A stretch of DNA of 64,000 nt from Dendrobium chrysotoxum. Its lineage: Eukaryota; Streptophyta; Magnoliopsida; Asparagales; Orchidaceae. Position 1 is the stretch's first letter, and each line of letters starts with the position of its first letter. The notes under the pieces are model-generated. The model was given only the letters and a program-made list of their open reading frames with translations, did not search any database and was not told where the DNA came from. A program made the translations under genes and the position numbers. Below, one piece after another: positions 33,901-47,200 of this stretch. The stretch spans positions 12,587,471 to 12,651,470 of the forward strand of contig CM034304.1 of assembly GCA_019925795.1 (NCBI GenBank). Direction: 5' to 3'.

Positions 33901-36900
33901 ATCCTTGCCTATTTAACACTGCACCCGGCCGGCGGTGCAGCGGCCCTTGCACATTTGCTACGTATTCAGGACATACAGTGCATCGCTTCCAGGGGACGCC
34001 CTAATATTAACACAATTTCTTAAAGGATTCATGTCATTATTATTCGACAAGTTTTACGCTGGTTGTCGACTACCTAACGCAACCCTCCACTTTTCTCATT
34101 CAGGACTTGGGACCTGGCAACGACAGTGTTAAAATTTGCATTAATTAATTAAGAAAAATTTTAAGTGCACTAAAGTTGGAGCATAAACTGATAGCGTTGG
34201 CTTATTGTAAAAAAAAAGGTGTGAGATGATTGGGGGACACTACACAATCGACATTGTAATGCCCTACTAGATATCATTTGCTTCCAAGGAGTTAACTCAC
34301 ATGAATTGTCTCAATGGATCTTACTTTTAACAACTCGACAAGGATGAAAGTTTTGGCTAAGGCTTCGTTTAGGATAGCTTTTGGCTATTGCTTTTTTCAC
34401 TTCTTTCAAAAAATTTATATACTAGAAAGCTTCTTTAGAAGGTGATAAGAAAAAAGTCTCAAACAAAGACCACGAAAGAAAAGCACCAAGAGTTAAATTC
34501 TACTTTTCATCCCACTTTTTTCCATGCTTAAGGTCATACCACATTTCTACATAATGAGGCCACACTCTTTCTCACACACATAAGACAATCAAAATTAAGA
34601 ATGTAGATGGGAAAAAAAAATTCCCCCTACATAACTCTATGTGAGACCCCCCCCCCCCCCCCCAAAAAAAAAAAAATCCCAATCCTTCATTAGAGGCTAT
34701 GTTCAAATGAAAGATAACAATTAATTAATAATAGTGGAAATGTGATTCAGAATATCCCTAATTAATAATAGTGGAAATGTGATTCAGTATATAGGGATAT
34801 TGACCCTTCAGAATGATCAACTCAACCATACAACCAAAGCTATGATTCAACCATACAACCAAAGCTATGACTCAGCTCAAACAATGTTCCAACCCTCCCT
34901 CCATCTATGGCAACGTCATATTGGCATAAGAATTACAGTAGGATGGGAAAAAGTAACCAATCACACTCCCACCCTCCTCTTTCTATCTTTCATTCATGTT
35001 TAAGTACAACCAAACACCCTCCGTCTGTGGCAATGTCATGTTGGCATAAGAATCACAATAGCCTCCTCTTTCTCTCTTTCAATCATGTTCAGTGCAACCA
35101 TGCATCCAAACATGATATATATTAAATTAATGGGACTCTTTTCCCCCCTCCAAAATGTAATAAACAATTGTTGTAGGGTAACTTACAACTTGACTCGAAT
35201 TCTAAGAAAGGTCCTCCTCCCCTCCCACCATACCTAATATGATAAACAATTGTTGTTGTTAACTTGTGACTTGACTCGCATATTAAAAAAGGTCTTCCTC
35301 CCTCCCTACTTTCCTAATAATAGTGGATATTAGCTTCAAAGGGATCTTGGAATAAGAAACAAAAGCCTTCCCTCCCTCTCGCCACCACATCTTCCTCTCA
35401 ATTTCTCTCTTCTCAATTAGAAACATTGGTGCCAATAGACTTAAAATATTTGAGAGAAAAATCTTGATATCTTTTATTACATCTTAGAGGTAAGAGTAAC
35501 AGGGTCATTTAAATTATTTTGTTCTATTTTGTAAAATGCAATAAATGAACCTCAGCTTAATGCATGAATTAAAAGTCATTCCTCTCTCCCTACATCCCTC
35601 CATGTCTACTAATGGTAGATATCAGCTTTAAAGCATTCTTGGGATAATAAAAACAAAAACACTCACAACCTCGCTCCTCCTAATCTCCCCCTTACCAATT
35701 GTTTATTCACTCGAAACATTGCTGCCAATGGATTTGTAGTATTGAATACCAAGAAATTATTTGTCAATCAAAAATAATTTTAATGATGACAAATCAATAA
35801 ATCAGCATGTCTGCGAATCTCTAATTTATTAGACTGATGACCTTTTTGATGCTTTGCTTTATGAAACACAACTATGGATCCATTTGGGGTATTGTCTTTT
35901 AATTGAGTTGTAAAAAGTTTTGCATCCCAACAAGACTTTCCACAACCCGCGGAGACCTCCTGCATTATGCTTCTATCTACTGATTTGAGGTAATTGTCTG
36001 AGAAAGAATACCCTCATCTCTCGGTTGAGATAATTATATAACAAAAATATCCTCATATCCCGTGTAAAAAAGCCCAGATAGAAGAACCCCTTGGGATCCA
36101 CAAGGTCCTCTTAATCCAAGCTCTTCACCCTACAAACCCGAGGCTCCCCATCAAAGCTTGTTGGAAAAAACTCACCATCTTTGATATAGCCCTCAAGCAT
36201 CACAGTGGCAGCAGCCTTCTTCCTCCCCTTTGTCAGACATTCTGCCTCTTTCCTTGTCAATTCCCTCAAAGCAGCCCTTTAACTTTTTGTGCTCTCATTT
36301 CTCATCATATCCTCTCTTTCTCACACTTGGTGCTAGGTTTTGAAAAGGCGGGAATTGACATGGACATATAAAAAATTAGAGATAGCATGTAGGAAAGATA
36401 TGGGAGAGAGTTTTGGAGCATAGGTTGCGGCGTGATACTAATGTTTCTCAAAATCAATTTGGATTCATGCCGGGTAGGTTTACTATAGAAGCTATACATT
36501 TATTGAAAGGTTTGATGGAGAAGCATAGAGAGAATAAGGAGGATCTACAAATGATATTTATTGATTTAGAGAAAGCATTTGATAAAATTCCAAGAGAAGT
36601 GCTACGGAGAGTTCTAAAAAAAAGGGGGTTAATAATGCTTATATTCAAGTCATTAAAGATATGTATGCAGGAGCTGTTACTTGTGTTTTGACACAAGGTG
36701 GTTTGACCAAGTATTTTTCTATTTCAGTTGGATTACATCAAGGATCAGCCTTAAGTCTATATCTTTTGGATTTAGTCATGGATGTTCTCACTAGACATTT
36801 GCAAGAGGTTATACCCTCGTATATGCTTTTTGCTGATGATATTCTTCTTGTTGATAAGACTAGAGAGGGAGTTGAAGGTAAACTTGAATTATGGAGGTCA

Positions 36901-38237
36901 ACCTTAGAGTCTAAAAGCTTTCATTTGAGTAAATCTAAAATTGAATATATAGAGTGTAATTTTAGTAATAATAATTCCTGTGGGGGGATTGTGAGTTTGG
37001 GTGATCAAGTCATTAATAAGAATACACGTTTTAGATATCTTGGGTCTATCATTCAGAGTGATGGTGAAATAGATGGAGGTATTGTTAGTATAATTCAAGT
37101 TGGATAGATGAAGTGGAGGAATGCATCGGGCTTGTTGTGTGACAGAAAAGTCCCCCTCAAACTTAAGGGAAATTTCTATAAGATGGTAGTTAGACCTGTA
37201 ATGTTTTATGGTGCAGAATGTTGGCCATTAAAAGAGAAGCATAATATTAAGCTAAGTGTTGCAGAGATGAGGATACTCAGATGGATGAGTGGCTTTACTC
37301 TTAGATATAGGATACGAAATGAGCATATACGTGAAAAGGTTGGAGTAGCTCCACTGGAAGATAAGATTAGAGAAAGTCGTCTTAGATGGTTTGGTCACAT
37401 AAAACGGCAACCTTTCGATGACCCGGTTAGGAAAGTAGATGTATTAGATTTGACTTATATTAGAGAGGTAGAGGTATACCTAAAAAGACTTGGTTAGAAA
37501 ATAAAGAAATGACATTTCTTTATTAGATTTAAATGAGCATTTAACTTTTAACATGACACAATGGAGAAAAAGGATTCATGTAGCCAACCCCACATAGTGG
37601 GATAAAGGCTTGATGTTGTTTTATGTGGGAAAGATGATGAGGATTAATCGGATCGAAATGGGATGGGTTGATCATGGAATGTGATGATGAAGAGAATGAT
37701 ATGAATGAAATAGCATAAGTGAAAAGCTAAAACATTTGCTGGTGTTGAGCTAGGTGTCTAAATATATTGAGTCACATTAATTCAATTTAGACCATCCATA
37801 TTTAATTCTCTTTTCTTCATTTATACTTCAAAAGTTTGAGATATAATAATTTTATTGCTATGAAAAAAAGTGAGTTGAAAAGTGTTATATTATCCAAATA
37901 TTTTTTATCACCAGGAATATATATATATATATATTTCAAAATAAACCCCAAAATTTTTCATGTATGGTTAATTTAGTCTCAGAACATCATGTTATCACAA
38001 TTTAGTCCCTAGACCATACAAAATTGATCCAAAATAATCTCTCATGTTGTAATTGTGATATAAAATTGATCTCAATTTAATCCCTCGACTTTACAAAATT
38101 GATCCCAATTTTAATCATAAAAGAACCATTTTAGATCAATTTTGTATAGTCAAGGGATTAAATTAGAGCAACATTATATTTTGGAACTAAAATGGCCATG
38201 TAAGAATAGTTGAGAGACTATTTTGAAATTTAACCAT

Positions 38238-38276
<39 letters not shown>

Positions 38277-41200
38277 ACAATGCCATTGTCAGGTCCCAAG
38301 TTAAGCATAAAACTTGTCGAATAATCATGACATGAATCATTTAATACATTGCGTTAATGTTAGGGCGTTCCCTGGAAGCAACGCGTTGTATGGCTTGAAT
38401 ACAGTGAGAAGTGTGCAAGGGTCGCTGCATCGGCGCCCAGATGAAGTGTTAAATAGGCAAGGGTTCCCACATCATGGACGGATGTGGACAAAGAAGCTAG
38501 TCTATGAAACTAAAATTAGATTAGGATCGTGGAATATAGGTTCCCTTATATGCAAATTAATGGAATTAATTGATATTATGATTCATAGGAAGATAAATAT
38601 TCTATGCATTTAGGAAACTAATGGGTGGGAGAGAAGGCTAAGGAGATTGATGGTTTAGGATTTAAACTTTGGTATTACGGTAGAAGTCGTACAAGAAATA
38701 GTGTAGCTATGATTATAGATAAGAGTTTGAAAGATAATGTTGTTAAAATTGATAAAATTGGAGATAGAATTATAGTTTTGAAGATATTGGTGATGATAAG
38801 ATTATTATTATTATAAGTGTTTATGTTGCTCAAGTAGGTTTGGATATGTGCTCAAAATTAAAATTTTGGAATGACTTAGAAGAATTAATACAAAAGATAC
38901 CTCTTGAAGTAAGAATTTTTATTGGGGGAGATTTAAAAGGACATGTTGATAGAGAGGTAGAGGATTTTAAAAGCATTCATGGTGGCTATAGGTTTGAAGC
39001 GACTAATGAAAGTGGTAAGACTATATTAGATTTTGCTCTAGCTTATGATTTTGTTATTGCTAATATCTTATTTAAGAAAAGAGATGAGCATCTCATCACT
39101 CATAAGAATGGATATAGTACAACTAAGATTGATTATTTTCTTGTAAGAAAAATAGATCGTTTAGAATGCATAGATTGTAAAGTTATTTCGAGTGAAAATC
39201 TATGTACCCAACACCGCTTATTAGTTTTGGACTTTAAGATGAAGGGGCAGAGTATGAAAAATATAGTATATCGTTGTTCTAGGATTAGATGCTGGCATTT
39301 AAAGAACTCTAATAAAAATATCTTTGAGAGTAAGATTCACGATCTTAAGATTTTGTCGGTGCATGGGGAAGCTAATGTTATATGGGAAATAGTAACTTTA
39401 TTTTTATCAATGTATTACTAAAACTGAAGTTAGAGAGGCTTTAAAAAGAATGAAGTATGGAAAAATTGTTGGACCTAATGATATTCCAATAGAGGTGTGG
39501 AAATGTTTAGGAGATGAAGAAATTTCTTGGCTTACTAAACTTTTTAATATTATTTTGAAGACTAAAAAGATGTCAGATGTGTAGAGAATGAGTGTGTTGA
39601 TTCTTATCTTTAAGAATAAAAGTGATGCACAAGATTGTGCAAATTATAGAAGAATTAAGTTGATATGTCATACTTTAAAATTATGGGAAAGAGTTATGAA
39701 GCATAGGTTACGACGTGATACTAATGTTTCTCAAAATCAATTTAGACTCATGTCGAGTAGGTTTATTATGGAAGCCATACATTTATTGAGAGGTTTGATG
39801 GAGAAGTATAGAGAGAAAAAGAAAGATCTTCATATGATATTTATTGATTTAGAGAAAGCATATGATAAAATTTCAAGAGAAGTGTTGTGGAGAGTTCTAA
39901 AATAGAAAGTGATTAATAATGCTTATATTCAAGTCATTAAGGATATGTATGATGGAGCTGTTACTTGTGTTCAAACACAAGGTGGTTTGACCAGGTATTT
40001 TTCAATTTCAGTTGGATTACATCAAGGACCAGCCTTAAGCCCATATCTTTTTGCTTTAGTCATGAATGTTCTTACAAGAGATTTGCAAGAGGGTGTTCCC
40101 TGGTGTATACTTTTTGCTGACAATGTTCTTCTTGTTGATAAGACTAAAGAGGGAGTTTTTTTTATTCATTTTTAAATTGAATTTTACGACTAAAGAGGGA
40201 GTTGAATGTAAACTTCAATTATGGGGGTCAACCTTAGAGTCTAGAGGTTTTCATTTGAGTAGATCTAAAATCGAATACGTGGAGTGTAATTTTAGTAGTA
40301 ATAAATCTAGTGGTAACTTTGTGACTTTGAGCGATCAAGTCATTACATGTTTTAGATATCTTGGGTCTATTGTTCAGAGTGATGGTGAAATTGATGGGGA
40401 TATTATTAGTAGAATTCAAATTAGATGGATGAAGTGGAGGAATGATCGGGCTTGTTGTGTGATAAAAAAGTACCACTCAAACTTAAGAGAAAATTCTATA
40501 AGATGGTGGTTAGACCTGCAATACTTTATGGCCCATAATGTTGGCCATTAAAAGAGAAGCATAATATTAAGTTAAGTGTTGCAGAGATGAGGATGCTCAG
40601 GTGGATGAGTGTGTTTACTCTCAGAGATAGGATACAAAATAAGCATATACGTGAAAAGGTTGGAGTATCTCTAGTGGCAGATAAGATTAGAGAGAGTCGC
40701 CTTAGATGGTTTGGTCACATAAAACGGAGGCCTTCCGATGACCCGATTAGGAAAGTAGATGTATTAGATTGAACATATGTTATGAAAGGTAGAGGTAGAC
40801 CTAAAAAGACTTAGTTATAAAATATTAGAAATGACCTTTTTTTATTAGATCTAAATGAGAATTTGACTCTTAACCGAACACAATGGAAAAAAATGATTCA
40901 TGTAGCCGACCCCACGTAGTGGGATAAAGGCTTGTTGTTGTTGTTGTTATTGTTGTGTGTATATATATATATGAGGGCACCGTGGTAATTTAATCTCATA
41001 CATCAATAGTAAAGAAGCTTAACAATTAGATTTTCCAAACAACAGATATTGCTTTAGTAACAATAACTTCAAAAAGCAACTTCTTGCATTGGCAGCTTTA
41101 CATGCAACTTTACTAATAGTTGCGACCGTCCCAAACATACCCTTCATTACTTTGAAGAACTACAAGAAACTTAATTTTTTTTTTATGATGAATAACAATT

Positions 41201-44200
41201 GATTGGAGGCCTAACAATGATGTGGTTAACAAATGGTAATTAGGAACTTTCTTTTACTAAATATATGTGAATAGAAATAAGGGAAAAGAACATGATTCTG
41301 AAGAACATAAATGGGTTGTGACAACATTCAAAGGCAGGTAGAAAGCAACTAAATGCCAAAAGCAATAACAAGCAAATTAAGGGTTCCACAATGTGATAGA
41401 AAACGTTTAAAAAGTGTATAAGCTCAAAACCCTTATTTACCAGGAGCATGTTAGTTCCCCCATCACGCCTCCGAAACCCTTGTGATACAAAATATGCAGC
41501 CTAGGTGATCCAGAATTGTCAATATAAGAAAGTCATTTGATAGTAAATAATGCAAACAATTATATGCCTAATCATAACACTAACACCAATATCAAAATGT
41601 AAACAAAAACCTGGATTGGTAATAGTAGCTCCAATAGTCCAAATTTCCAAAGCAACCTCATAGAAGCCTCAGCGGACCCATATGCAAGCATATAATTCAT
41701 TTCCATTAGGATCCTTCCCTGTGGTACTTGCAAATAAGATAACAGAAAACCAAAACCTTGGTTCTGAGAAAACTATGAAACAATGAGATAAGAAACAATT
41801 TAAATCATTGCAATGCACCTTGTCGAGTCTTATTAATAATGTGGCAAGATCTTTTATGCACTGAGCCGTTTCTCTATTAAAGCGAAAACCGAGACGGGCT
41901 GCAATTCTGATCGCCCGTAGAATTCGAGCTGCAAATATCATTGCACAGGAAAATATATGTAAATAAATGTCTTTAAAACAATCAATATAATAATGATCTC
42001 ATATGATCAGGCAATTTAGAATTTTCACTTAACCACAATCCTCTTGGAAAGATGTCTGAGCAGGAATTACAGTTCGAACCTTAAGGGGAAGAAAAAAACA
42101 GGAGGCGCGTCACTATACTAGCCGTAAGAAGAAAGCAGCAAGTTACTAATACAGACTAAAGAAATACATGCACACTTTAGCCTTTTTAATGTCTTCCATC
42201 CCTCCCAAATAGTCATAAACTAGTCGTGTGTATGGGTCAAACATCAACCTGAGCAATAGGACCGAGAAATTATATCAATGCAAGTATCATAATAACAATT
42301 CTATTAGTCTAGCAAAAGAACTAGTATGTGTGAAACAAACAATCTGACGCAAGAAATTGTTCTGGAAATATGCAGGCTAAGATCGCTAAAGCAACAAGTC
42401 TATATCTTAAATTTATAAAAATATGACATGAAATAGTAACCCATTAATTGTAAAATCGCGTCCAAGGCAATTTCTCCAGCGGACACAGTCATTTTCATCA
42501 CAATCGGGAGGTCTTCGAGAAATATATCTAACATAATTGCTTGAATTTTTTCTTGAGGTGCTAAAACTTGAAACCTGCATCACAATAGATGCTTACGTAT
42601 GGGAAATTGATGAGAAAAAAAAGAATAAGGTTTTAAGTATAGCTACGTTGATTGAGATGTTCCTTGAACATATCTCTTTTTATTTCAAATGATTACCGAA
42701 AACTTCATAGTTCCAGTTAGCCAGTAATTGTTAAAGCTTGGCTTGAAAAGCACCGAGAACAAACCTCAACAATATAATCATTGATATGAACATGGCAAAT
42801 GGGAAACCGCTTTCCCACAATGTCACACCTTGAAAACGCTTTCTTAACCTGCACCAATTTACTGTTACATAAATATAAGACCAAAATGAAAGACATAACA
42901 TTAATTTACCTAAATAATCAAGCCAGAAACTAATTTTTTGTATAATCCGCTTGATAATTGATCACTGGTTGGTGCATCAAAAAAAGAGACCAAGAACAAA
43001 AAATCAATAAGCCAAACTGACCTACATATTTTTAATGATTTCATGATACACTTCTTTCTTTATCAGCCCAATCGATGATATTAAAAACCCTATCACATGT
43101 GTAAAATTCAATTTGATCAGGTGTGTGCCACATTAGAATCAATTTAACAATACCCAGAAATTTCAACTTCCACAAAATTCCACAATTTTAATGTCATTAT
43201 ATTCTACTCGTCAAATGGAGCAATTCGACATATAGAACTATAGGTCAAATTGTGAAGTGGAAGTTAGGGAATTAAATCCCTTTTTTTTCCTAAGTTAAAG
43301 AAAAAAAAATGAGATTACTATTTAAAAATAAAGTTTACTGTAGGATTTATATGATTAGTGTATATAACATTTCTAATTTAATAGGGTTCATCTATTGATT
43401 GGGGTATTGTACTGTGAGGGAAATTGATACTTATAATCATATATGCGATGTGGAAATTGGAAGATATGTTAGTTAGAACGTGAATTAATTGTATGAGTTG
43501 GATAGGAGATTGTGTAAATTAATAATTAATAATTTAGTTTGGTTTAGGTGCCCTATACATACACATAGACACGAAATATCCAACTTTGTAAGTTCGCGGG
43601 ACGACAAGGTAAGATATACAATTTTGTTAATATAGTAGGCTACTCTGATTGTATATAATTGTACACGGGTAAATTTAATTAATTATGTGTAATATTGATC
43701 TCTACATTACACATGTATAACTAGCCTAAAATTGTGATTTATGTAGTCCTATCATATGTAATTTGTTCTATATTATAATCTTGTTATATTTTGTGATCAT
43801 ATGCAAATCTATTAAGTTCTACCTTGTGATAGGTATTCATATAGTCATACATGCCTACATACTGGTACACCTGACAATCATATTAAATTGCATATATATA
43901 CATATTTCTATATATAAGCAAGTGTCACACAACTTGGAATGGAAAATGCAATGATCAAAAAAGCTTGAGAATGTGTCATGTTAGATAGTAGGTGAATAGG
44001 GCACGGCGACCCTAATGGCAGTGCGACCTCGATATGATATAAAGCCTACGGGCTATGATTTGAAGCCTACGAGAGATAGAGGTAGTGCAACCTCAGAAGC
44101 TTACGAGCTATGATATGAAGACTACAGGCGATAGAGGCAGTGCGACCTCAGGAGCCTACGAGCTATGATATGAAGTCTACGGGCGATAGAGGCAGTGCGA

Positions 44201-47200
44201 CTTTAAGTGCCTATAGGACCTAGACCTAACCATGTGGTGAAAAAAGGAAGTTATTTGATGAAGAGAAAGATATAAGGATGATTATATATTGCGATGTATG
44301 AATTAATCATTGCTTACATTTAGCATGATTGATGATGTTGGCAGTATGTGACATGTGATGATGATATTGGCATTATGAGATATAGTCGAAAAATTAGTTC
44401 ATATGAGCATAGTTCTTACATGCGACATTATTTTTACCTATTAAATAATTTTGTACCATGCATATTTTATTTTGAATGATTACATGCAGTCCTTACTTCT
44501 ACTTGTTGATACACATGTAAGCATTGTGTTTCATATACTTGAATACGGTATTAGAATTATATATCTTTCTGAGCCTCATAGCTCACTAGATATTATTTTG
44601 GCTATTATTATAGGAAAAGGCAGGGATAAGGTGGAAGCTGAGTAGACTCAGGTAAATTTTAAAACTATGTTTGGTTTTATGGTAGCATGAGATGAGCCCT
44701 GAGCAAAGGCATGTGAATTGTTATTATGAAAATACATTTAAGTGGTTAGTTGATCTATAATTATATACGTATGAAGTGCATGAAAAACTTTGAATGTTTC
44801 TATTTTAAATGGCATAAAAATAATTGAAAAGATTTGTGTTGTGAATGTTTAGGAATTATATGATTTTCTCTATTGTACCCTGCGTTGTTTGGAAGGGGCG
44901 ACGTGGGGTGTGACAACATGCCTTCTCAAGGTTCATTAAAACCATACTCGTGTTTTTACTGAATGACTACATAAATTGCTAGCTCAAAATAGTCTTGGTT
45001 CTTGTTAGAGGGAAAATGTCTTTGTCATTGCTCATTATTAACTAGAAGACACATTTATTTATGGTAGAGGAATAATTACAATGTTCTATGTTACAAGTTA
45101 CAAACAAATAAAAGTATATCACTTACTAATACAAGTAACTTTATAACTTGATATTTTCCCGAGCTAACACTCCTTCAAACTAGAATATATATATTAACCA
45201 CATCCAGCTTATTACATGATTTTAAAAATTAAAAAGATCATAGAGCATTGGTAAATATTTAAGACAAACGTTTTTTTTTTCAATAGCAACAAGAATAGTC
45301 ATAATCTTCTTTGAAATAAGCACATCTTTGATAAAATGACGTCCACTTTGATATGTTTAGTCCTTTTGGAAAACTAAATTGCTAGCAATATAGATTGCCT
45401 TGATTATCGTAATACCAAATCATTAACTAGGTAACATAAAAATCAAACTACTTAAAAGAGTTTTTACTTGCATCATTTTACAAGCAAAGTGAGTTATTAT
45501 GCATTCAGCTTCAGCACTATATCTAGTCATACTTGCTAGCTTCTTGGTCCTCCTGGTCACAAAATTTCTACCAACAAAAATACAATATCAAGAAGTCGGC
45601 TTACTATCCTCAACAAACCTAGTATAATCAACATGTAAAAAAGATTCAACCCTTAAATGCCCATTTATTTGATAGAATGGCACTTTTCTAGCAGATTTCA
45701 TGACATAACTTAAAATCCTCATAGTAGTCTCTCAATACTTCTTCAAATTTGCATGTGTTGACTAACCACACCAACATCAAAAGATATATCCGGTGTAGTT
45801 ATAATCATAAATAAGCTTCACAGCCAAACATCAAAACGAGAAGCATCTTCATATATTTTCTCATCATTAAATTTTTGTAGAGTATCAATAGGAGAGTCGA
45901 CAAGCTGGCATCCAAGAAAATCTAATTCTTCAAGATGGATTGTAGAATAGTCTCTTTGAGAGAGAGAAACGCCTTCTTCATTATATGTAAACTCAATGTA
46001 CTAGATCTTTAGTTGCAAACATTTTTTAAAGATAATACTTTATTTGAACAATGCCCGAAATGTCTCTTCCAATAAAAAGAATGTCCTCAACTTACACAGC
46101 TAGAATCAACATGTTAAATGAAATGTTCCGAATAAATATCAAATGATCAACAATACTACTTCTTTCGTCCAATATCAACTAGAAATTTGTAGAGCTTGTC
46201 AACCATGTATGAAGATTTTTTTACAACCTCTATATAATTTCCTTAAGCTTTCATGTTTTTTCCTCTCCCTGAGTATTGTACCATAAATAGCTTCAATGAG
46301 ATCCAAATATAAAAAATCATTATTGGCATCAATTTGCAGCATAGGCTACCCTTGAATGACAGCAACAAAGAGAAGAAGATGGATAGAATTAAGCCAACAA
46401 TAGGGGAGAAAGTCTCAAAAGTATTTTATACCATGAACCTGTGTTTATCCTTCCCCCACCAATCATGCCTCATATCATTCAGTAGATACTAATAGATTCG
46501 AACTTAACAATGAAGACCCAAGCCCAAAAGGAAGTGTAACCAAATCCCATGAATGACAATCAATAAAAGCATCCATTATGCTGCTTGTTACATGCTTTCA
46601 CTTACGATCAAGTAGAGCCCCCTAATATGTCATCAAAAAAAGAGAGAGTAAACAAAGACAAGAAAAACCAATAAAGGGAAGAGGATAGGCATTCAAAGGA
46701 CAAAAAAAGAATAAAAGGATATGATCACTCACTTAAAGCAAGAACCCCTCTTCCAACTCAAGGATTCATTTTCCATGAGGTGGGTTAAGTTTAATTTAAC
46801 TAGATTTTTCATGTTGTTAAAACAAAGGTTTATTTATATTTAAGGTCAATACTCCTATGGCACAAGTCCTCATAGTCAATTACCTCTTCCACTAACATGG
46901 AGGCACTTTTGATTAAGGATGATTGCTTAGGCTCAATTTTAGGCTCAAGAGTAATGTTTAGGTTTTATTTGAATTGATGGGAAACTTTGGGAGAATTGAT
47001 ATAGAGATAGACCTAATCAAAATCTCATACCTCCCTCATCCTGAGCATTACCAATGGACCCAGTCTACCAACATCAAAGGTTGGCAAGTCGTAATGTCCA
47101 TGCAATTTGACTAGCAAACATGAATTACTACCTCTCAAGTATATGGAGCAGAACAGGGATGTGTTACGCCGGTTCCCATTGAACCGGCTCAAGCTCAACC

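Larger units (their letters stand above)
30979..34130 (-). mobile_element. Full-length RTE-type LINE with 17-bp target duplication
   Basis: Flanked by perfect AAAATTTGCATTAATTA at 30962-30978 and 34131-34147. Read on the minus strand it starts AACACTGTCGTTGCCAGG and ends in GGCTTGATG plus (TTG)n, typical of plant RTE-clade LINEs, without poly(A). It encodes an apurinic-type endonuclease followed by a reverse transcriptase in a single frame now broken in several places. It sits in intron 9 in the same orientation as the host gene. Confidence 0.94.
30648..34625. repeat. Intronic segmental duplication, copy 2 (interrupted)
   Basis: Same sequence as 29852-30610 but split by the full-length LINE at 30979-34130 and by a 123-bp insert at 34351-34473. 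Both insertions therefore came after the duplication, or were lost precisely from copy 1, which is less likely. Confidence 0.85.
38279..40958 (+). mobile_element. Near full-length RTE LINE with internal deletion
   Basis: Begins aacaatgccattgtcaggtc, equal to the 5' end of the copy at 34130, and ends ggcttg(ttg)n at about 40950. It lies in a (TA)n tract (38252-38278 before and atatatatat after), so the target duplication cannot be delimited. Endonuclease and RT frames are broken. Roughly 500 bp between the endonuclease and RT present in the other copy (about 32470-33000) are missing near 39400. Confidence 0.9.

Noticed and set aside
38314..38613. Stand-alone host gene for MSNNHDMNHLIH...
   Set aside because: It is the 5' part of the LINE, identical in layout to 33752-34130.
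41669..41941. One continuous exon 41669-41941
   Set aside because: The open frame reads through an intron of 100 bp; the splice pair 41819/41718 gives the conserved LDK-GRILMEMN junction.
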